Source of the DNA: an uncultured Clostridia bacterium
GTDB taxonomy: Bacteria; Bacillota; Clostridia; Oscillospirales; Oscillospiraceae
DNA length: 46,799 bases
Direction of reading: 5' to 3'
Assembly: GCA_945948535.1 (NCBI GenBank)
Contig: CAMFBN010000017.1
Span: 1-46,799 of the forward strand
Positions 14,735 through 23,246 of this stretch are shown piece after piece. The position numbers and the translations under genes were made by a program. Each line of letters opens with the position of its first letter. Position 1 is the stretch's first letter. Under the pieces are notes generated by a model. That model was not told the origin of the DNA, did not search any database, and saw nothing but the letters and a program-made list of their open reading frames with translations.

Positions 14735-16861
14735 ATGAGTGTATTAACCGATCTGATCTACGGCGGCTCCAATGCCGTGGCTGGCCTGACTGAGAACGCG
14801 GTCAGCAATGCCATCGCCAAGTACGGCGCGGACAAGGAAATTGCATTCCCCGATACTGCGTATTTCTTCCCCACCATTTACGCAGCTACCGGTGTGAAGG
14901 TCAAGACGCTGGGCGATCTGCCTGCCTGCGTGGACGTGCTGAAGAGCCTGATTACCAATCAGGAGGATCTGGGACAGGCCCTGAACGCGGGCCTTGCCAC
15001 CGCCGTAGGCGCTGAGATCATTGAGGGTCTGAAATATGTAGACGGCACCAACCCCTACGAGAACGACTCCGGCATCGGCTTCGTACCCGATCCCATCATC
15101 CGCTCTCTGGGCGTGCCGCTGGTTACCGGCGATATCCCCGGTGTCGCCGTGGTTCTGGGCAAAGCCGAGAATCCCGCCGACGTGGTGAAGGTGGTCAAGG
15201 ACTACCAGTCCAAGGGCCTCATGACCTTCCTGGTGGGTGACGTTATCGAGCAGTGCGCCGAGGGCGGCGTGAAGATGGGTCTGGAACTCCGGGTCATTCC
15301 TCTGGGCCATGACGTGACCTCCGTTATCCACGTTGTCACCGTTGCCATCCGTGCCGCTCTGATCTTCGGCAACGTCCAGCCCGGCAATCTGGCTGGCCTA
15401 CTGGATTACACCAAGAACCGTGTGCCTGCCTTCGTCAACACCTTCGGCGCCATTGACGCCGTGGTGGTCTCCGCCGGCGCCGGCGCCATCGCGCTGGGCT
15501 TCCCCGTGGTGGTGGACATCGATCTGGGCGAGAATCAGGTGCCCGGCGCGCTGGAGTCTGTGTGCGACCACGCCGAGACCGTCAAGAAGTCTCTGGAACT
15601 GCGGAACATCAAGATCAAGGTCAAGGAGCTGCCTATCCCCGTTGCCTTCGCCGCCGCCTTCGAGGGCGAGATCATTCGTAAGTCCGATATGCACAACGAG
15701 ATCTGGTCCGCCAAGAATCCCACCGCTGAGCTGGTAATCATGCGGGAGCTGAACGAGGTCGAGGATCACAAAATCAGCATCATCGGCCCGGACTTTGACG
15801 AGGCCAAGGAGCTGGCTCTGGCTACTTACGTAGAAGTCGCCGGCAAGAAGATGCAGGCCGACTTTGAGTCCGTTATCGAGCGGAAGTTCCACGCCTGGTT
15901 CAACTACATGGAAGGCGTTATGCACACCGGTCAGCGCAATCAGGTGCGTATCCGTATCAGCAACGCCGCCTACGAGGCCGGTCTGCGGCTGAAGGACTTC
16001 GCGGAAGTGCTGTACGTCATGATTATGGACGAGTTCGACGCCGTTGTGGACAAGTGCCAGATCACCCTGATCACCGAGCCTGCGCAGGCCGCCCAGTTCC
16101 GGGATGAGATCGCAATGCCCCGCTACAACCAGCGTGACGACCGTCTGGCTTCCATGACCGACGAGTCCGTTGACCGCTACTTCACCTGCATCATGTGCCA
16201 GTCCTTCGCCCCCGCCCACTGCTGCGTGGTCACCCCCGAGCGTCTGGGCCTGTGCGGCGCCGTATCCTGGCTGGATGCCAAGGCTACCTACGAACTGAAC
16301 ACCAACGGCCCCTGCCAGCCCATTTTCAAGGAAGGCTGCACCGACGAGCGCACCGGTCGTTTTGATTCCGTCAACAAGGCCATTTCCGATGCCACCCACG
16401 GCGCTGTGGAGAACGTCACCCTGTACTCCATTCTGGAGGACCCCATGACCTCCTGCGGCTGCTTCGAGTGCATTTGCGGCATTGAGCCCATGTCCAACGG
16501 CTTCATCGTGGTCAACCGGGAATACAAGGGCATGACCCCTGCCGGCATGACCTTCGGCGAGCTGGCCTCCTGCACTGGCGGCGGCGTTCAGACCCCCGGC
16601 TACATGGGCCATGGCCGTCATTTCATCTCCTCCAAGAAGTTCATCTCGGCCGAGGGCGGCATTGAGCGGATCGTCTGGATGCCCAAGGAGCTGAAGGACG
16701 ACGTTTCCGAGCGGCTGAACAAGACCGCCAAGGAGCTGTACGGCATCGACAACTTCACCGACATGGTCGCCGATGAGACCGTTACCACCGACTGCGAGGA
16801 ACTGCTGAACTGGCTGACCGAGAAGGGCCATCCCGTTCTGAACATGGAGCCCCTGATGTAG
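14735..16861 (+). CDS. acsB: Acetyl-CoA synthase (CODH/ACS alpha subunit)
   Basis: 708 residues, close to the 729 of Moorella AcsB, so this is the full bacterial type with the N-terminal CODH-contact domain. The ATG follows TGGGAGGA. The A-cluster region is clear: CIMCQSFAPAHCCVVTPERLGLCG holds the [4Fe-4S] cysteines (from Cys485 and Cys488), and SCGCFEC supplies the Cys-Gly-Cys (574-576) that binds the distal nickel. The enzyme joins the methyl group from the corrinoid protein, CO and coenzyme A. The partner CODH subunit that makes CO and that the N-terminal domain normally binds is not in this window. Confidence 0.97.
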   Translation: MSVLTDLIYGGSNAVAGLTENAVSNAIAKYGADKEIAFPDTAYFFPTIYAATGVKVKTLGDLPACVDVLKSLITNQEDLGQALNAGLATAVGAEIIEGLKYVDGTNPYENDSGIGFVPDPIIRSLGVPLVTGDIPGVAVVLGKAENPADVVKVVKDYQSKGLMTFLVGDVIEQCAEGGVKMGLELRVIPLGHDVTSVIHVVTVAIRAALIFGNVQPGNLAGLLDYTKNRVPAFVNTFGAIDAVVVSAGAGAIALGFPVVVDIDLGENQVPGALESVCDHAETVKKSLELRNIKIKVKELPIPVAFAAAFEGEIIRKSDMHNEIWSAKNPTAELVIMRELNEVEDHKISIIGPDFDEAKELALATYVEVAGKKMQADFESVIERKFHAWFNYMEGVMHTGQRNQVRIRISNAAYEAGLRLKDFAEVLYVMIMDEFDAVVDKCQITLITEPAQAAQFRDEIAMPRYNQRDDRLASMTDESVDRYFTCIMCQSFAPAHCCVVTPERLGLCGAVSWLDAKATYELNTNGPCQPIFKEGCTDERTGRFDSVNKAISDATHGAVENVTLYSILEDPMTSCGCFECICGIEPMSNGFIVVNREYKGMTPAGMTFGELASCTGGGVQTPGYMGHGRHFISSKKFISAEGGIERIVWMPKELKDDVSERLNKTAKELYGIDNFTDMVADETVTTDCEELLNWLTEKGHPVLNMEPLM

Positions 16862-16938
16862 GCGGCGAGTCGCCGCCGACAATGCGTGCGTAAGCCTGAT
16901 GTAATCGTTACACCATAGGGCACCGCTCGGTATCGGCG
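16862..16938. repeat. Dispersed repeat R2, copy 2
   Basis: GGCGGCGAGTCGCCGCCG palindrome, CAATGCGTGCG, TGTAATCGTTACACCATA and GGGCACCGCTCGGTATCG: the same block order as copy 1 and starting directly at the acsB stop, so it may serve as its terminator. Confidence 0.8.
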
Positions 16939-16975
16939 CAATGCCGCAAATAGGGCGTACTCGGCTGGTTTTTAT

Positions 16976-17006
16976 TCGTTACACCATCGGGTACTGCTCG
17001 GTATCG
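16976..17006. repeat. Dispersed repeat R2, 3' part only
   Basis: TTCGTTACACCATCGGGTA followed by CTGCTCGGTATCG repeats the right half of the copy that ends 38 bases upstream. Confidence 0.7.
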
Positions 17007-17018
17007 TCACATTAGATC

Positions 17019-17042
17019 GTAGGGCGGGGTCATGACCCCGCC
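17019..17042. repeat. Palindromic repeat R3
   Basis: GTAGGGCGGGGTCATGACCCCGCC: a GC-rich palindrome centred on TCATGA. Close copies are at 34491-34516 and 36271-36298. Confidence 0.75.
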
Positions 17043-17080
17043 GTCCGCGAAGCGGAAAATCGACAGAAATACATCTATAT

Positions 17081-17103
17081 CGGGAGGGGCAATGCCCCTC
17101 CCG
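17081..17103. repeat. Palindromic repeat related to R3
   Basis: CGGGAGGGG CAATG CCCCTCCCG: 9-bp arms around CAATG, about 30 bases upstream of acsV. It could form a hairpin in the acsV leader. Confidence 0.65.
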
Positions 17104-17134
17104 TGCACAACAGCTGTCTGAAAGGAACTCTCTT

Positions 17135-19060
17135 ATGAAAGTAACCTTCCAAATCGAGGGCGCAAGCCCCGTTATCATTGAATGCAACGCCGGAGAGAAT
17201 CTTCTGGAGCTGGCACGCCGGGCCAACGTGGCCATCGACGCCCCCTGCTCCGGCAACGGCTCCTGCGGCAAATGCCGCATTAAGCTCATCGAGGGAGAAC
17301 TGGAATCTCCCCAGAGCCGCCACATCTCCGACGAGGAATACAAGGAGGGCTGGCGTCTTTCCTGTTCGTCCAAGGTGCGTTCCGACTGCACCGTGTTCGT
17401 GCCGGACATTGCCAGCGCCTACCAGTCCCGAATGAAAACCGCCGACCTGAGCAGTCCCAAGGAAGTGGCGATTTTTGACGAGTGCCAGGAGAATCTGAAA
17501 CGCAGCGGCATTCATTTCGTCAACCGCTTCCGCTCTAAAGTCATCACCATGGCAGAGCCGTCTCTGGAGGACACCATGCCCGACAATGAGCGCCTGACCT
17601 GGGCCATTGAGGACGCCTTCGGGGTGGAGAATGTCCACATTCCCTTCTCCGTCATGGTTGGTCTTGCCCACACCCTGCGGGAAAATCATTTCACCGTCTG
17701 CGTCAAGGGCGAGTTGACAGAAAACACCTTCCATTGCATGGAGGTCTGCGCCCCGGAGGACACCGCCATCGTGGGCTGCGCCATCGACATCGGCACCACC
17801 ACCGTGACCATGGTGCTCACCGACCTGGAAACCGGCAAGCTGCTTGCCAAGGGTTCCTCCGGCAACGGTCAGATCCGCTACGGCGCGGATGTCATCAACC
17901 GAATCATTGAGCAGGGAAAGCCCGGCGGTCGGAAAAAGCTTCAGGACGCCATTCTGAAGGAAACCCTGATTCCCATTATCGCCAACCTGTGTAAAACCGC
18001 AAAAATCAGCGCCCGGAGCATTCTGCGGCTCAGTGTCGGCGCCAACACCACCATGAACCACCTGTTTGTGGGCGTGGATGCTTCTTCCGTCCGCATGGAG
18101 CCGTATGTGCCCAGCTTCTTCCACTGGGACGGCCTGCTGGCTGGTGATTTGAAGCTGCCTGCCAACCCCCTGGCTCCCGTGCTGATCGCCCCCAACATCG
18201 GTTCCTATGTGGGCGGCGACATCACCGCCGGTACCCTTGCCTCCGGCATCTGGGACAAGGATGAAATGAGCCTGTTCATCGACCTTGGCACCAACGGCGA
18301 GATCGTCTTCGGCAACCGGGACTTCCTCATGAGCTGCGCCTGCTCCGCCGGCCCCGCCTTTGAGGGCGGCGACATTTCCTGCGGTATGCGGGCCACCGAC
18401 GGCGCGGTGGAAGCCTGCGTCATCGACGCGGACACCATGGAACCTACTCTCTCCATCATCGGCGACGAGGGACAGAAGGTTGTCGGTATCTGCGGCAGCG
18501 GCATCATTGACCTGATTTCCGAGCTGTACCGCTGCGGCATCATCAACGCCAAGGGCCTGTTTGTCCGGGAGGGCAAGCGGGTGAAACGGGACGCTCACGG
18601 CATGGGACGCTATGTGGTGGCCTTCCCCGAGGAATCCGAAACCGAGCGGGAGGTGTCCCTGAACGAGGTGGACATTGATAACTTCATCCGGGCCAAGGGC
18701 GCGATTTTCTCCGCCATCGACACGCTGCTGAAATCCGTGGACATGAGCGTGGAGATGATTGACCGGGTGTATGTTGCCGGCGGCATCGGCAGCGGCATCA
18801 ATATGAAAAACGCCGTGAATATCGGTATGTTCCCGGATGTGGAGATTGAAAAGTTCCATTATATCGGCAATTCCTCCCTGACCGGTTCTTATGCCATGGT
18901 CATGAGCGACGAAGCAAACGCCAAGTGCGCGGAGGTGGCCTCCAACATGACCTATCTGGAACTGAGCACCCATCCGGGGTACATGGACGCTTTCGTAGCC
19001 GCCTGCTTCCTGCCCCACACAGACCGCAGTCTGTTCCCCCACAGCGTTCAGGAGCGGTAA
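17135..19060 (+). CDS. acsV: Corrinoid protein reductive activator (AcsV/RACE-type)
   Basis: 641 residues; GAAAGGAAC precedes the ATG. Residues 1-90 are a [2Fe-2S] ferredoxin domain with Cys38, Cys44, Cys47 and Cys77. A middle linker domain follows. From about residue 208 comes an ASKHA (actin-like) ATPase with CAIDIGTTTVTMVLTDLETG, the GANTTMNHLF loop, FIDLGTNGEIV and VAGGIGSGINM. This is the DUF4445/RACE architecture that uses ATP to drive an electron onto Co(II) cobamide of the corrinoid iron-sulfur protein, restoring Co(I) after accidental oxidation. The position after acsB fits the acs operon of acetogens. Confidence 0.94.
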   Translation: MKVTFQIEGASPVIIECNAGENLLELARRANVAIDAPCSGNGSCGKCRIKLIEGELESPQSRHISDEEYKEGWRLSCSSKVRSDCTVFVPDIASAYQSRMKTADLSSPKEVAIFDECQENLKRSGIHFVNRFRSKVITMAEPSLEDTMPDNERLTWAIEDAFGVENVHIPFSVMVGLAHTLRENHFTVCVKGELTENTFHCMEVCAPEDTAIVGCAIDIGTTTVTMVLTDLETGKLLAKGSSGNGQIRYGADVINRIIEQGKPGGRKKLQDAILKETLIPIIANLCKTAKISARSILRLSVGANTTMNHLFVGVDASSVRMEPYVPSFFHWDGLLAGDLKLPANPLAPVLIAPNIGSYVGGDITAGTLASGIWDKDEMSLFIDLGTNGEIVFGNRDFLMSCACSAGPAFEGGDISCGMRATDGAVEACVIDADTMEPTLSIIGDEGQKVVGICGSGIIDLISELYRCGIINAKGLFVREGKRVKRDAHGMGRYVVAFPEESETEREVSLNEVDIDNFIRAKGAIFSAIDTLLKSVDMSVEMIDRVYVAGGIGSGINMKNAVNIGMFPDVEIEKFHYIGNSSLTGSYAMVMSDEANAKCAEVASNMTYLELSTHPGYMDAFVAACFLPHTDRSLFPHSVQER

Positions 19061-19061
19061 G

Positions 19062-19439
19062 ATGCTGAATAGAATCCATCATATTGCCATCATCTGCTCT
19101 GATTACCACCGCTCCATGGAATTTTATGTGGAAAAGCTGGGCTTTTCCGTGGTGCGGGAGGTCTGGCGGGAGGAGAGGAAGGACTATCTGACCATGCTGC
19201 AAAATGGGGACGTGACGCTGGAGCTGTTTACGAAGCCCGATGCCCCCGCCCGTCCCACCCAGCCGGAAGCGCTGGGTCTGCGGCACCTTGCCTTCCATGT
19301 GGAGAATGTGGAGGAGGCGGCGGCATGGCTCAATGCCCGGGGCGTGGCGACGGAACCCATCCGCACAGACCCCGTGAACGGCGGGCGGATGACCTTTTTC
19401 CGGGACCCGGATGGTCTGCCGCTGGAATTACACGAATAA
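19062..19439 (+). CDS. VOC-family protein (glyoxalase-like, YaeR/SMU1112c type)
   Basis: 125 residues. The ATG lies 2 bases after the acsV stop, with the site GGAGCGG inside the acsV end. The protein is a single vicinal-oxygen-chelate fold of two beta-alpha-beta modules: IHHIAIICSDYHRSMEFYVEKLGFSVV and LRHLAFHVENVEEAAAWL. Metal-type residues are His7 and a Glu in TLELF in the first half and His76 and the terminal ELHE Glu in the second. The exact substrate is unknown; the tight coupling to acsV could mean a linked role or simple co-transcription. Confidence 0.85.
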   Translation: MLNRIHHIAIICSDYHRSMEFYVEKLGFSVVREVWREERKDYLTMLQNGDVTLELFTKPDAPARPTQPEALGLRHLAFHVENVEEAAAWLNARGVATEPIRTDPVNGGRMTFFRDPDGLPLELHE

Positions 19440-19449
19440 CGAGGTATCT

Positions 19450-20061
19450 ATGGAAATCGAAAATCATAAGGAAGAAGTACCTTTCGCGTTTTACGAGGAA
19501 AAATTTCACGCCCTGCATCCCGATGAAGTGACCGCCCGGCTCAGCGATGTCCGCTGGGACGGGACGGAATTCACTGTCCGTCTTCTGGGCAGGGATTTTG
19601 CCATTGCCCACCCGGATTACGCCATCCGGGCACTGGATGGCGGGACAGTCCCGCCCCTGCCCGCTCAGACCTTCCTGCTACGCTATCTGCTGGAAAGCAG
19701 GGATGTCCGCTGGGGCGGCGAGTGGAAGACCTTCCGGGAAATGCCCTGGGGGGAGATGTATATCAAACCCTATACCGGACGGGTGCTGACCCGGGCTGCC
19801 TTTACCTTCGGCACCCGTGTGGCTGCTTTCCGGGCAGCCGCCGAAAAAATGGGTGGCCTGCCCCTGCCCAACGGCGACGCCGGCTTCCAGTTCGACCTGG
19901 TCGGCGGCTACCGGATGCGGATTCTGGTGTGGGAAGGAGACGACGAGTTTCCGCCCAACGCTCAGGTGCTGTATTCCGACAACTTTGCCGAGGGCTTTGC
20001 CGCGGAAGACCGGGTCGTCGCAGGCGATATCCTGATTTCCACTATCAAAGGTTATATGTAA
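19450..20061 (+). CDS. DUF3786 domain protein
   Basis: 203 residues beginning MEIENHKEEVPFAFYEEKF, 10 bases after the VOC gene; GAGGT is the ribosome site. Recognisable DUF3786 features are the segment with a conserved Phe-Leu-Leu-Tyr-Leu pattern (TFLLRYLLESRDV), WKTFREMPWGEMY, the mid-protein RVAAFRAAAEKMGG, and the C-terminal FQFDLVGGYRMRILVWEGDDEFPPNAQVLYSDN. Proteins of this family recur in anaerobes near corrinoid and C1 genes (from memory), but their biochemistry is unknown. It is the last gene of the acetyl-CoA pathway cluster, closed by a strong terminator. Confidence 0.82.
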   Translation: MEIENHKEEVPFAFYEEKFHALHPDEVTARLSDVRWDGTEFTVRLLGRDFAIAHPDYAIRALDGGTVPPLPAQTFLLRYLLESRDVRWGGEWKTFREMPWGEMYIKPYTGRVLTRAAFTFGTRVAAFRAAAEKMGGLPLPNGDAGFQFDLVGGYRMRILVWEGDDEFPPNAQVLYSDNFAEGFAAEDRVVAGDILISTIKGYM

Positions 20062-20063
20062 CG

Positions 20064-20089
20064 AAAGCTCCCCGCAAGGGGAGCTTTTT
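20064..20089 (+). terminator. Terminator of the acetyl-CoA pathway cluster
   Basis: Perfect 10-bp stem AAAGCTCCCC / GGGGAGCTTT with a GCAA tetraloop and trailing T residues, directly after the DUF3786 stop codon. Confidence 0.92.
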
Positions 20090-20182
20090 GCACCTTCCCC
20101 CTCCAAATGCGCACCTTAGCGGAACACCGCTTGCGCCGGCCCTTCCAATATGATAGGATGAAATCACGAAAGGGGGCCGGAT

Positions 20183-20622
20183 ATGAAAATTACGGTAGAA
20201 CATATCGACTCGGAAGAAAACGAGGTCATTCTTCGCTGCCGGGAGCTGGATGACGAAATGCTTCGCCTGCTGGCGCTGGTTCGGGCGGGAATGCAGAAGC
20301 TGCTGGTCTGGAACGAGCGGAAGGAGCTGCTGCCGCTGAACGTGTCCGATGTGGTGTACTGCGAAACGGTGGAGGAAAAAACCTTCGTCTACACGGAAAG
20401 CGGGATGTACCAGACCGCTCTGACGCTCTCCGAGCTGGAGGAGCGGTGGGCCGCCACCGGGCTGCTGCGGTGCGGAAAATCCTGCGTGGTGAACCTCTAA
20501 GCCATTCAGCGGCTGCGAAGCTGCGGCGGGGACGCATCGAGGCCACCCTGTCCACCGGTGAAAAAATCATGATCTCCCGGCATTATGCCCCCGCCCTGCG
20601 GGAGCGGCTGGGAATGGGATGA
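20183..20622 (+). pseudogene. LytTR-family DNA-binding regulator, broken by a stop and a frameshift
   Basis: The reading starts MKITVEHIDSEENEVILRC after AAAGGGGG. The LytTR DNA-binding domain begins near residue 55 (LLPLNVSDVVYCETVEEKTFVYTESG) and reaches KSCVVNL, where TAA at 20498-20500 ends it after 105 codons. Beyond the stop the same domain continues as AIQRLRSC, then needs a one-base shift at the GGCGGGGACGC string (about 20526-20536) to read GRIEATLSTGEKIMISRHY and stop at 20622. Intact relatives are about 145 residues and sit, as here, directly upstream of a DUF3021 membrane gene. Two separate lesions make a single sequencing error unlikely. Confidence 0.78.
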
Positions 20623-20635
20623 AAGGAGCAAAAAC

Positions 20636-21073
20636 ATGCGCAGATTTAATCGGTTTTACCTGTGGGGCGTGAAAATGAAGTACCACATGGGCATCTACAC
20701 CGTCGCGGGCATCTTCTTCAAGGCCATCGTCAATGCCCTGCAGGGAGTGTACAGTGTGGACAGCCTGACGATGCTTCAAATGCTGGTGGTGAGTATGCTG
20801 TTTGCCAGCGCGGAAACTGCCATCTTCACGGAGACGCACCCCTTCGGCGAAAGCACAGGCAGGACGGTGCTGTGGGCGGTGCTGGCGAATGTGGCCTTCC
20901 TGGGCGGCGCGCTGGGCTTCGGCTGGTTCCGGGGCATCCCGGTCTGGGGCGGTGTCCTGCTGACGGTCATTCTGGAAGGGGCCATGGTAGCCATGTGGTA
21001 TGCCATGTGGCTGGAACGGAAATGGGACACCCGGGACTTAAACCGGAACCTCAAGAAATTTCAGGGCGAATAA
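20636..21073 (+). CDS. DUF3021 family membrane protein
   Basis: 145 residues starting MRRFNRFYLWGVKMKYHMG after GAAAGGAG. Four hydrophobic segments (about residues 15-35, 45-62, 75-97, 103-122) fit DUF3021, a family normally encoded next to a LytTR regulator and thought to modulate it. Here the regulator is broken, so this gene is probably losing its purpose, although it is itself intact. Confidence 0.8.
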   Translation: MRRFNRFYLWGVKMKYHMGIYTVAGIFFKAIVNALQGVYSVDSLTMLQMLVVSMLFASAETAIFTETHPFGESTGRTVLWAVLANVAFLGGALGFGWFRGIPVWGGVLLTVILEGAMVAMWYAMWLERKWDTRDLNRNLKKFQGE

Positions 21074-21080
21074 TCACCGC

Positions 21081-21100
21081 GGCGGGGCATATGCCCCGCC
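21081..21100. repeat. Perfect 20-bp palindrome related to R3
   Basis: GGCGGGGCATATGCCCCGCC, just after the DUF3021 gene; it may act as its terminator, though few T residues follow. Confidence 0.65.
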
Positions 21101-21130
21101 GTTAAGTCTTCCCCGGCGGAGAAGGATTTT

Positions 21131-21144
21131 GTTCAAAATTGAAC
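21131..21144. promoter_or_regulatory. Upstream MarR operator
   Basis: GTTCAAAATTGAAC: 6-bp arms GTTCAA/TTGAAC around AA. An identical copy is at 21190-21203; the two bracket the marR promoter. Confidence 0.8.
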
Positions 21145-21153
21145 AATTTCCTC

Positions 21154-21182
21154 TTGACATTTTCAGCCTCAGGTGATATACT
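21154..21182 (+). promoter_or_regulatory. Promoter of the marR-MATE operon
   Basis: TTGACA, 17 bases, TATACT, a near-consensus promoter. The predicted start at about 21189 touches the downstream operator. Confidence 0.85.
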
Positions 21183-21189
21183 TCCGAAG

Positions 21190-21203
21190 GTTCAAAATTG
21201 AAC
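21190..21203. promoter_or_regulatory. Downstream MarR operator
   Basis: A second identical GTTCAAAATTGAAC at the predicted transcription start, where a bound dimer would block initiation. This points to self-repression by the MarR protein encoded 17 bases further on. Confidence 0.82.
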
Positions 21204-21220
21204 GATCTGGGGGACCCAAA

Positions 21221-21664
21221 ATGGAGCTATCCAACTACTTTGATGCCATGGGAAAGGCGAAAAAGGAATACATCCGCTGTCTGGAGCCGGTTTGCAAGTA
21301 CTTCGGCCTGACTCAGAACGAGCTGACGGTGCTGCTGTTCCTTCACAACAACCCCGGACTGGACCGGGCGGCGGATATCGTCTCCTGCCGGGGCATTGCC
21401 AAGTCCCACGTCTCTCTGGCGGTTTCCAATCTGGAAGCCCGGGCGCTTCTGACCCGCCGCTTTGAGCCTGCCGACCGCCGCACCTGTCATCTGGTGCTGA
21501 CCGGGAAGGGCACGGAAATCGCCGAAGCCGGCGCGGCGCGGCAGCGGCAGTTCTTCGAGGCTCTTTATGCCGGGGTGTCCCAGTCGGAACGGGAGCAGCT
21601 GAGGGCCATCAGCCGCAAAATCATGGACAATATTTCGCATTTTGACTGCGAATCCGCGAAATAA
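21221..21664 (+). CDS. MarR-family repressor of the adjacent MATE pump
   Basis: 147 residues; the ATG follows GATCTGGGGGACCC, a weak ribosome site. The winged helix is typical: LTQNELTVLLFLHNNPGLDRAADI, then the recognition helix SHVSLAVSNLEARALLTRRFEPADRRTCHLVLTGKG wing, and C-terminal dimerisation helices. Two identical inverted repeats flank its promoter, and the MATE efflux gene starts 30 bases downstream, so it most likely represses both genes until a toxic ligand binds. Confidence 0.9.
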   Translation: MELSNYFDAMGKAKKEYIRCLEPVCKYFGLTQNELTVLLFLHNNPGLDRAADIVSCRGIAKSHVSLAVSNLEARALLTRRFEPADRRTCHLVLTGKGTEIAEAGAARQRQFFEALYAGVSQSEREQLRAISRKIMDNISHFDCESAK

Positions 21665-21694
21665 TGTCGAATTGTCTACAGGAAGGTACATCGT

Positions 21695-23062
21695 ATGGAG
21701 GAAACAAAGAAAAAGGACATGGGCGCCGGCTCCATTAAGAAATGGATGCTGGAGCTGGCGGTGCCTGCCGTGGTGGCGCAGGTCATCAACCTGCTCTACA
21801 ACATCGTCGACCGGATTTACATCGGGCACATTCCCGGTATCGGCGCGCTGGCGCTGACCGGCGTGGGCCTGTTCACCCCGATTCTGATGCTCATTACCGC
21901 CTTTGCTCTGCTGGCAGGCGCCGGCGGTGCGCCCCGGGCAGCCATCGCCATGGGAGAGGGCAACCGGGAAAAGGCAGAGAAAATCATGGGCAACTGCTTC
22001 GCGGTGCTGATGATTCTGGCTGTGGTTCTCACTGCCGCATTCCTGAAATTCTGCCCCAGCCTGATTCGGCTCTTCGGCGGCAGCGACGCGACCCTCCCCT
22101 ATGCGCTGGAATACGCCAACATCTACATCTGCGGCAGCGTGTTCGTGCTCACCGTCATGGGCATGAATCCCTTCATCACCACCCAGGGCTTCGCCAAAAT
22201 CAGTATGCTCACCACCGTCATCGGCGCGGTCATCAACATTGTGCTGGACCCCATCCTGATTTTCGGCTTCCATATGGGCGTATCCGGCGCGGCGCTGGCA
22301 ACGGTGCTTTCGCAGGCGGTCAGCGCGATTTGGATTCTCTGCTTCCTGCGGGGTAAGAAGACCATTTTGAAGCTGCGCCCGGCGAATATGAAGCTCGTCC
22401 CTGCCGTCATCGGCCCCTGTCTGGCGCTGGGCGTGTCCAGCTTCGTCATGACCTCCACAGAAAGCATCCTGTCCATCTGCTTCACGTCCTCCCTGTCCCG
22501 GTTCGGCGGAGACGTGGCGGTAGGCGCCATGACGGTGATGACCTCCATCAGCCAGCTGGTCACCATGCCCCTCGCCGGCATCTGCCAGGGCGGACAGCCC
22601 CTTATCAGCTTCAACTACGGCGCGAAAAAGCTGGATCGGGTGAAGGAGGCCTTTTTCTGCCAGTTCGCTGTCTGCGTGGGCTACACCACCGCGTTCTGGC
22701 TTCTGCTGATGGCGGTTCCTCAGATGTTCTCGGGTATTTTCACCTCGGATACCGCGCTGGTCAGCTATGCCGCCTGGGCCATGCGGATTTATTTCGCCTG
22801 CGCCTTCTCCATCGGCTTCCAGATCAGCTGCCAGCAGACGTTCATGGCGCTGGGTCAGGCAAAGCTCTGCCTGCTTATGGCCTGCCTGCGGAAGATCATT
22901 CTGCTGATTCCTCTGATCTTTATTCTCCCCCACTTCTTTGCCGACAAAGCCTTCGCCGTGTTCCTTGCCGAGCCGGTGTCGGATTTTCTCGCCGCCGCCG
23001 TCACCACGGGCATGTTCTTCCGGTTCTTCACCCGGATGCTGAAGGCGGGAAAAACAGAGTAA
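21695..23062 (+). CDS. MATE-family efflux transporter
   Basis: 455 residues, about twelve membrane helices, after CAGGAAGG. Family features are VPAVVAQVINLLYNIVDRIYIGHIPGIGALALTGVGLFTPI in the first half, and GAMTVMTSISQLVTMPLAGICQGGQPLISFNYGAKK in the second, the classic MATE pseudo-repeat. It exports cationic drugs or metabolites using a Na+ or H+ gradient; the exact substrate is unknown. It is co-transcribed with the marR gene. Confidence 0.92.
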   Translation: MEETKKKDMGAGSIKKWMLELAVPAVVAQVINLLYNIVDRIYIGHIPGIGALALTGVGLFTPILMLITAFALLAGAGGAPRAAIAMGEGNREKAEKIMGNCFAVLMILAVVLTAAFLKFCPSLIRLFGGSDATLPYALEYANIYICGSVFVLTVMGMNPFITTQGFAKISMLTTVIGAVINIVLDPILIFGFHMGVSGAALATVLSQAVSAIWILCFLRGKKTILKLRPANMKLVPAVIGPCLALGVSSFVMTSTESILSICFTSSLSRFGGDVAVGAMTVMTSISQLVTMPLAGICQGGQPLISFNYGAKKLDRVKEAFFCQFAVCVGYTTAFWLLLMAVPQMFSGIFTSDTALVSYAAWAMRIYFACAFSIGFQISCQQTFMALGQAKLCLLMACLRKIILLIPLIFILPHFFADKAFAVFLAEPVSDFLAAAVTTGMFFRFFTRMLKAGKTE

Positions 23063-23077
23063 ACGGAATCAAAGCGT

Positions 23078-23122
23078 TCATTGCGCACCTGTGGTGTCGA
23101 CCACTGGTGCGCAATGACTTTT
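23078..23122. terminator. Terminator of the MATE operon built from an R1-like repeat
   Basis: Stem TCATTGCGCACC / GGTGCGCAATGA, with an inner GTGG/CCAC pair, followed by CTTTTT. The CATTGCG...CGCAATGAC ends are those of repeat R1. Confidence 0.8.
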
Positions 23123-23167
23123 TACTGCTCTTTTTAAACTTTTTCTTCGTAATTGTTACCAAATATC

Positions 23168-23196
23168 TTGCATTATTTTTGTTGAAGTGCTATAAT
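23168..23196 (+). promoter_or_regulatory. Promoter of typA
   Basis: TTGCAT, 17 bases, TATAAT, about 50 bases upstream of the start codon. Confidence 0.75.
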
Positions 23197-23246
23197 GCAA
23201 AATTGTGAGTTTGTGTCAAGTATCTTCAAAAAGGAGAATAAATATT

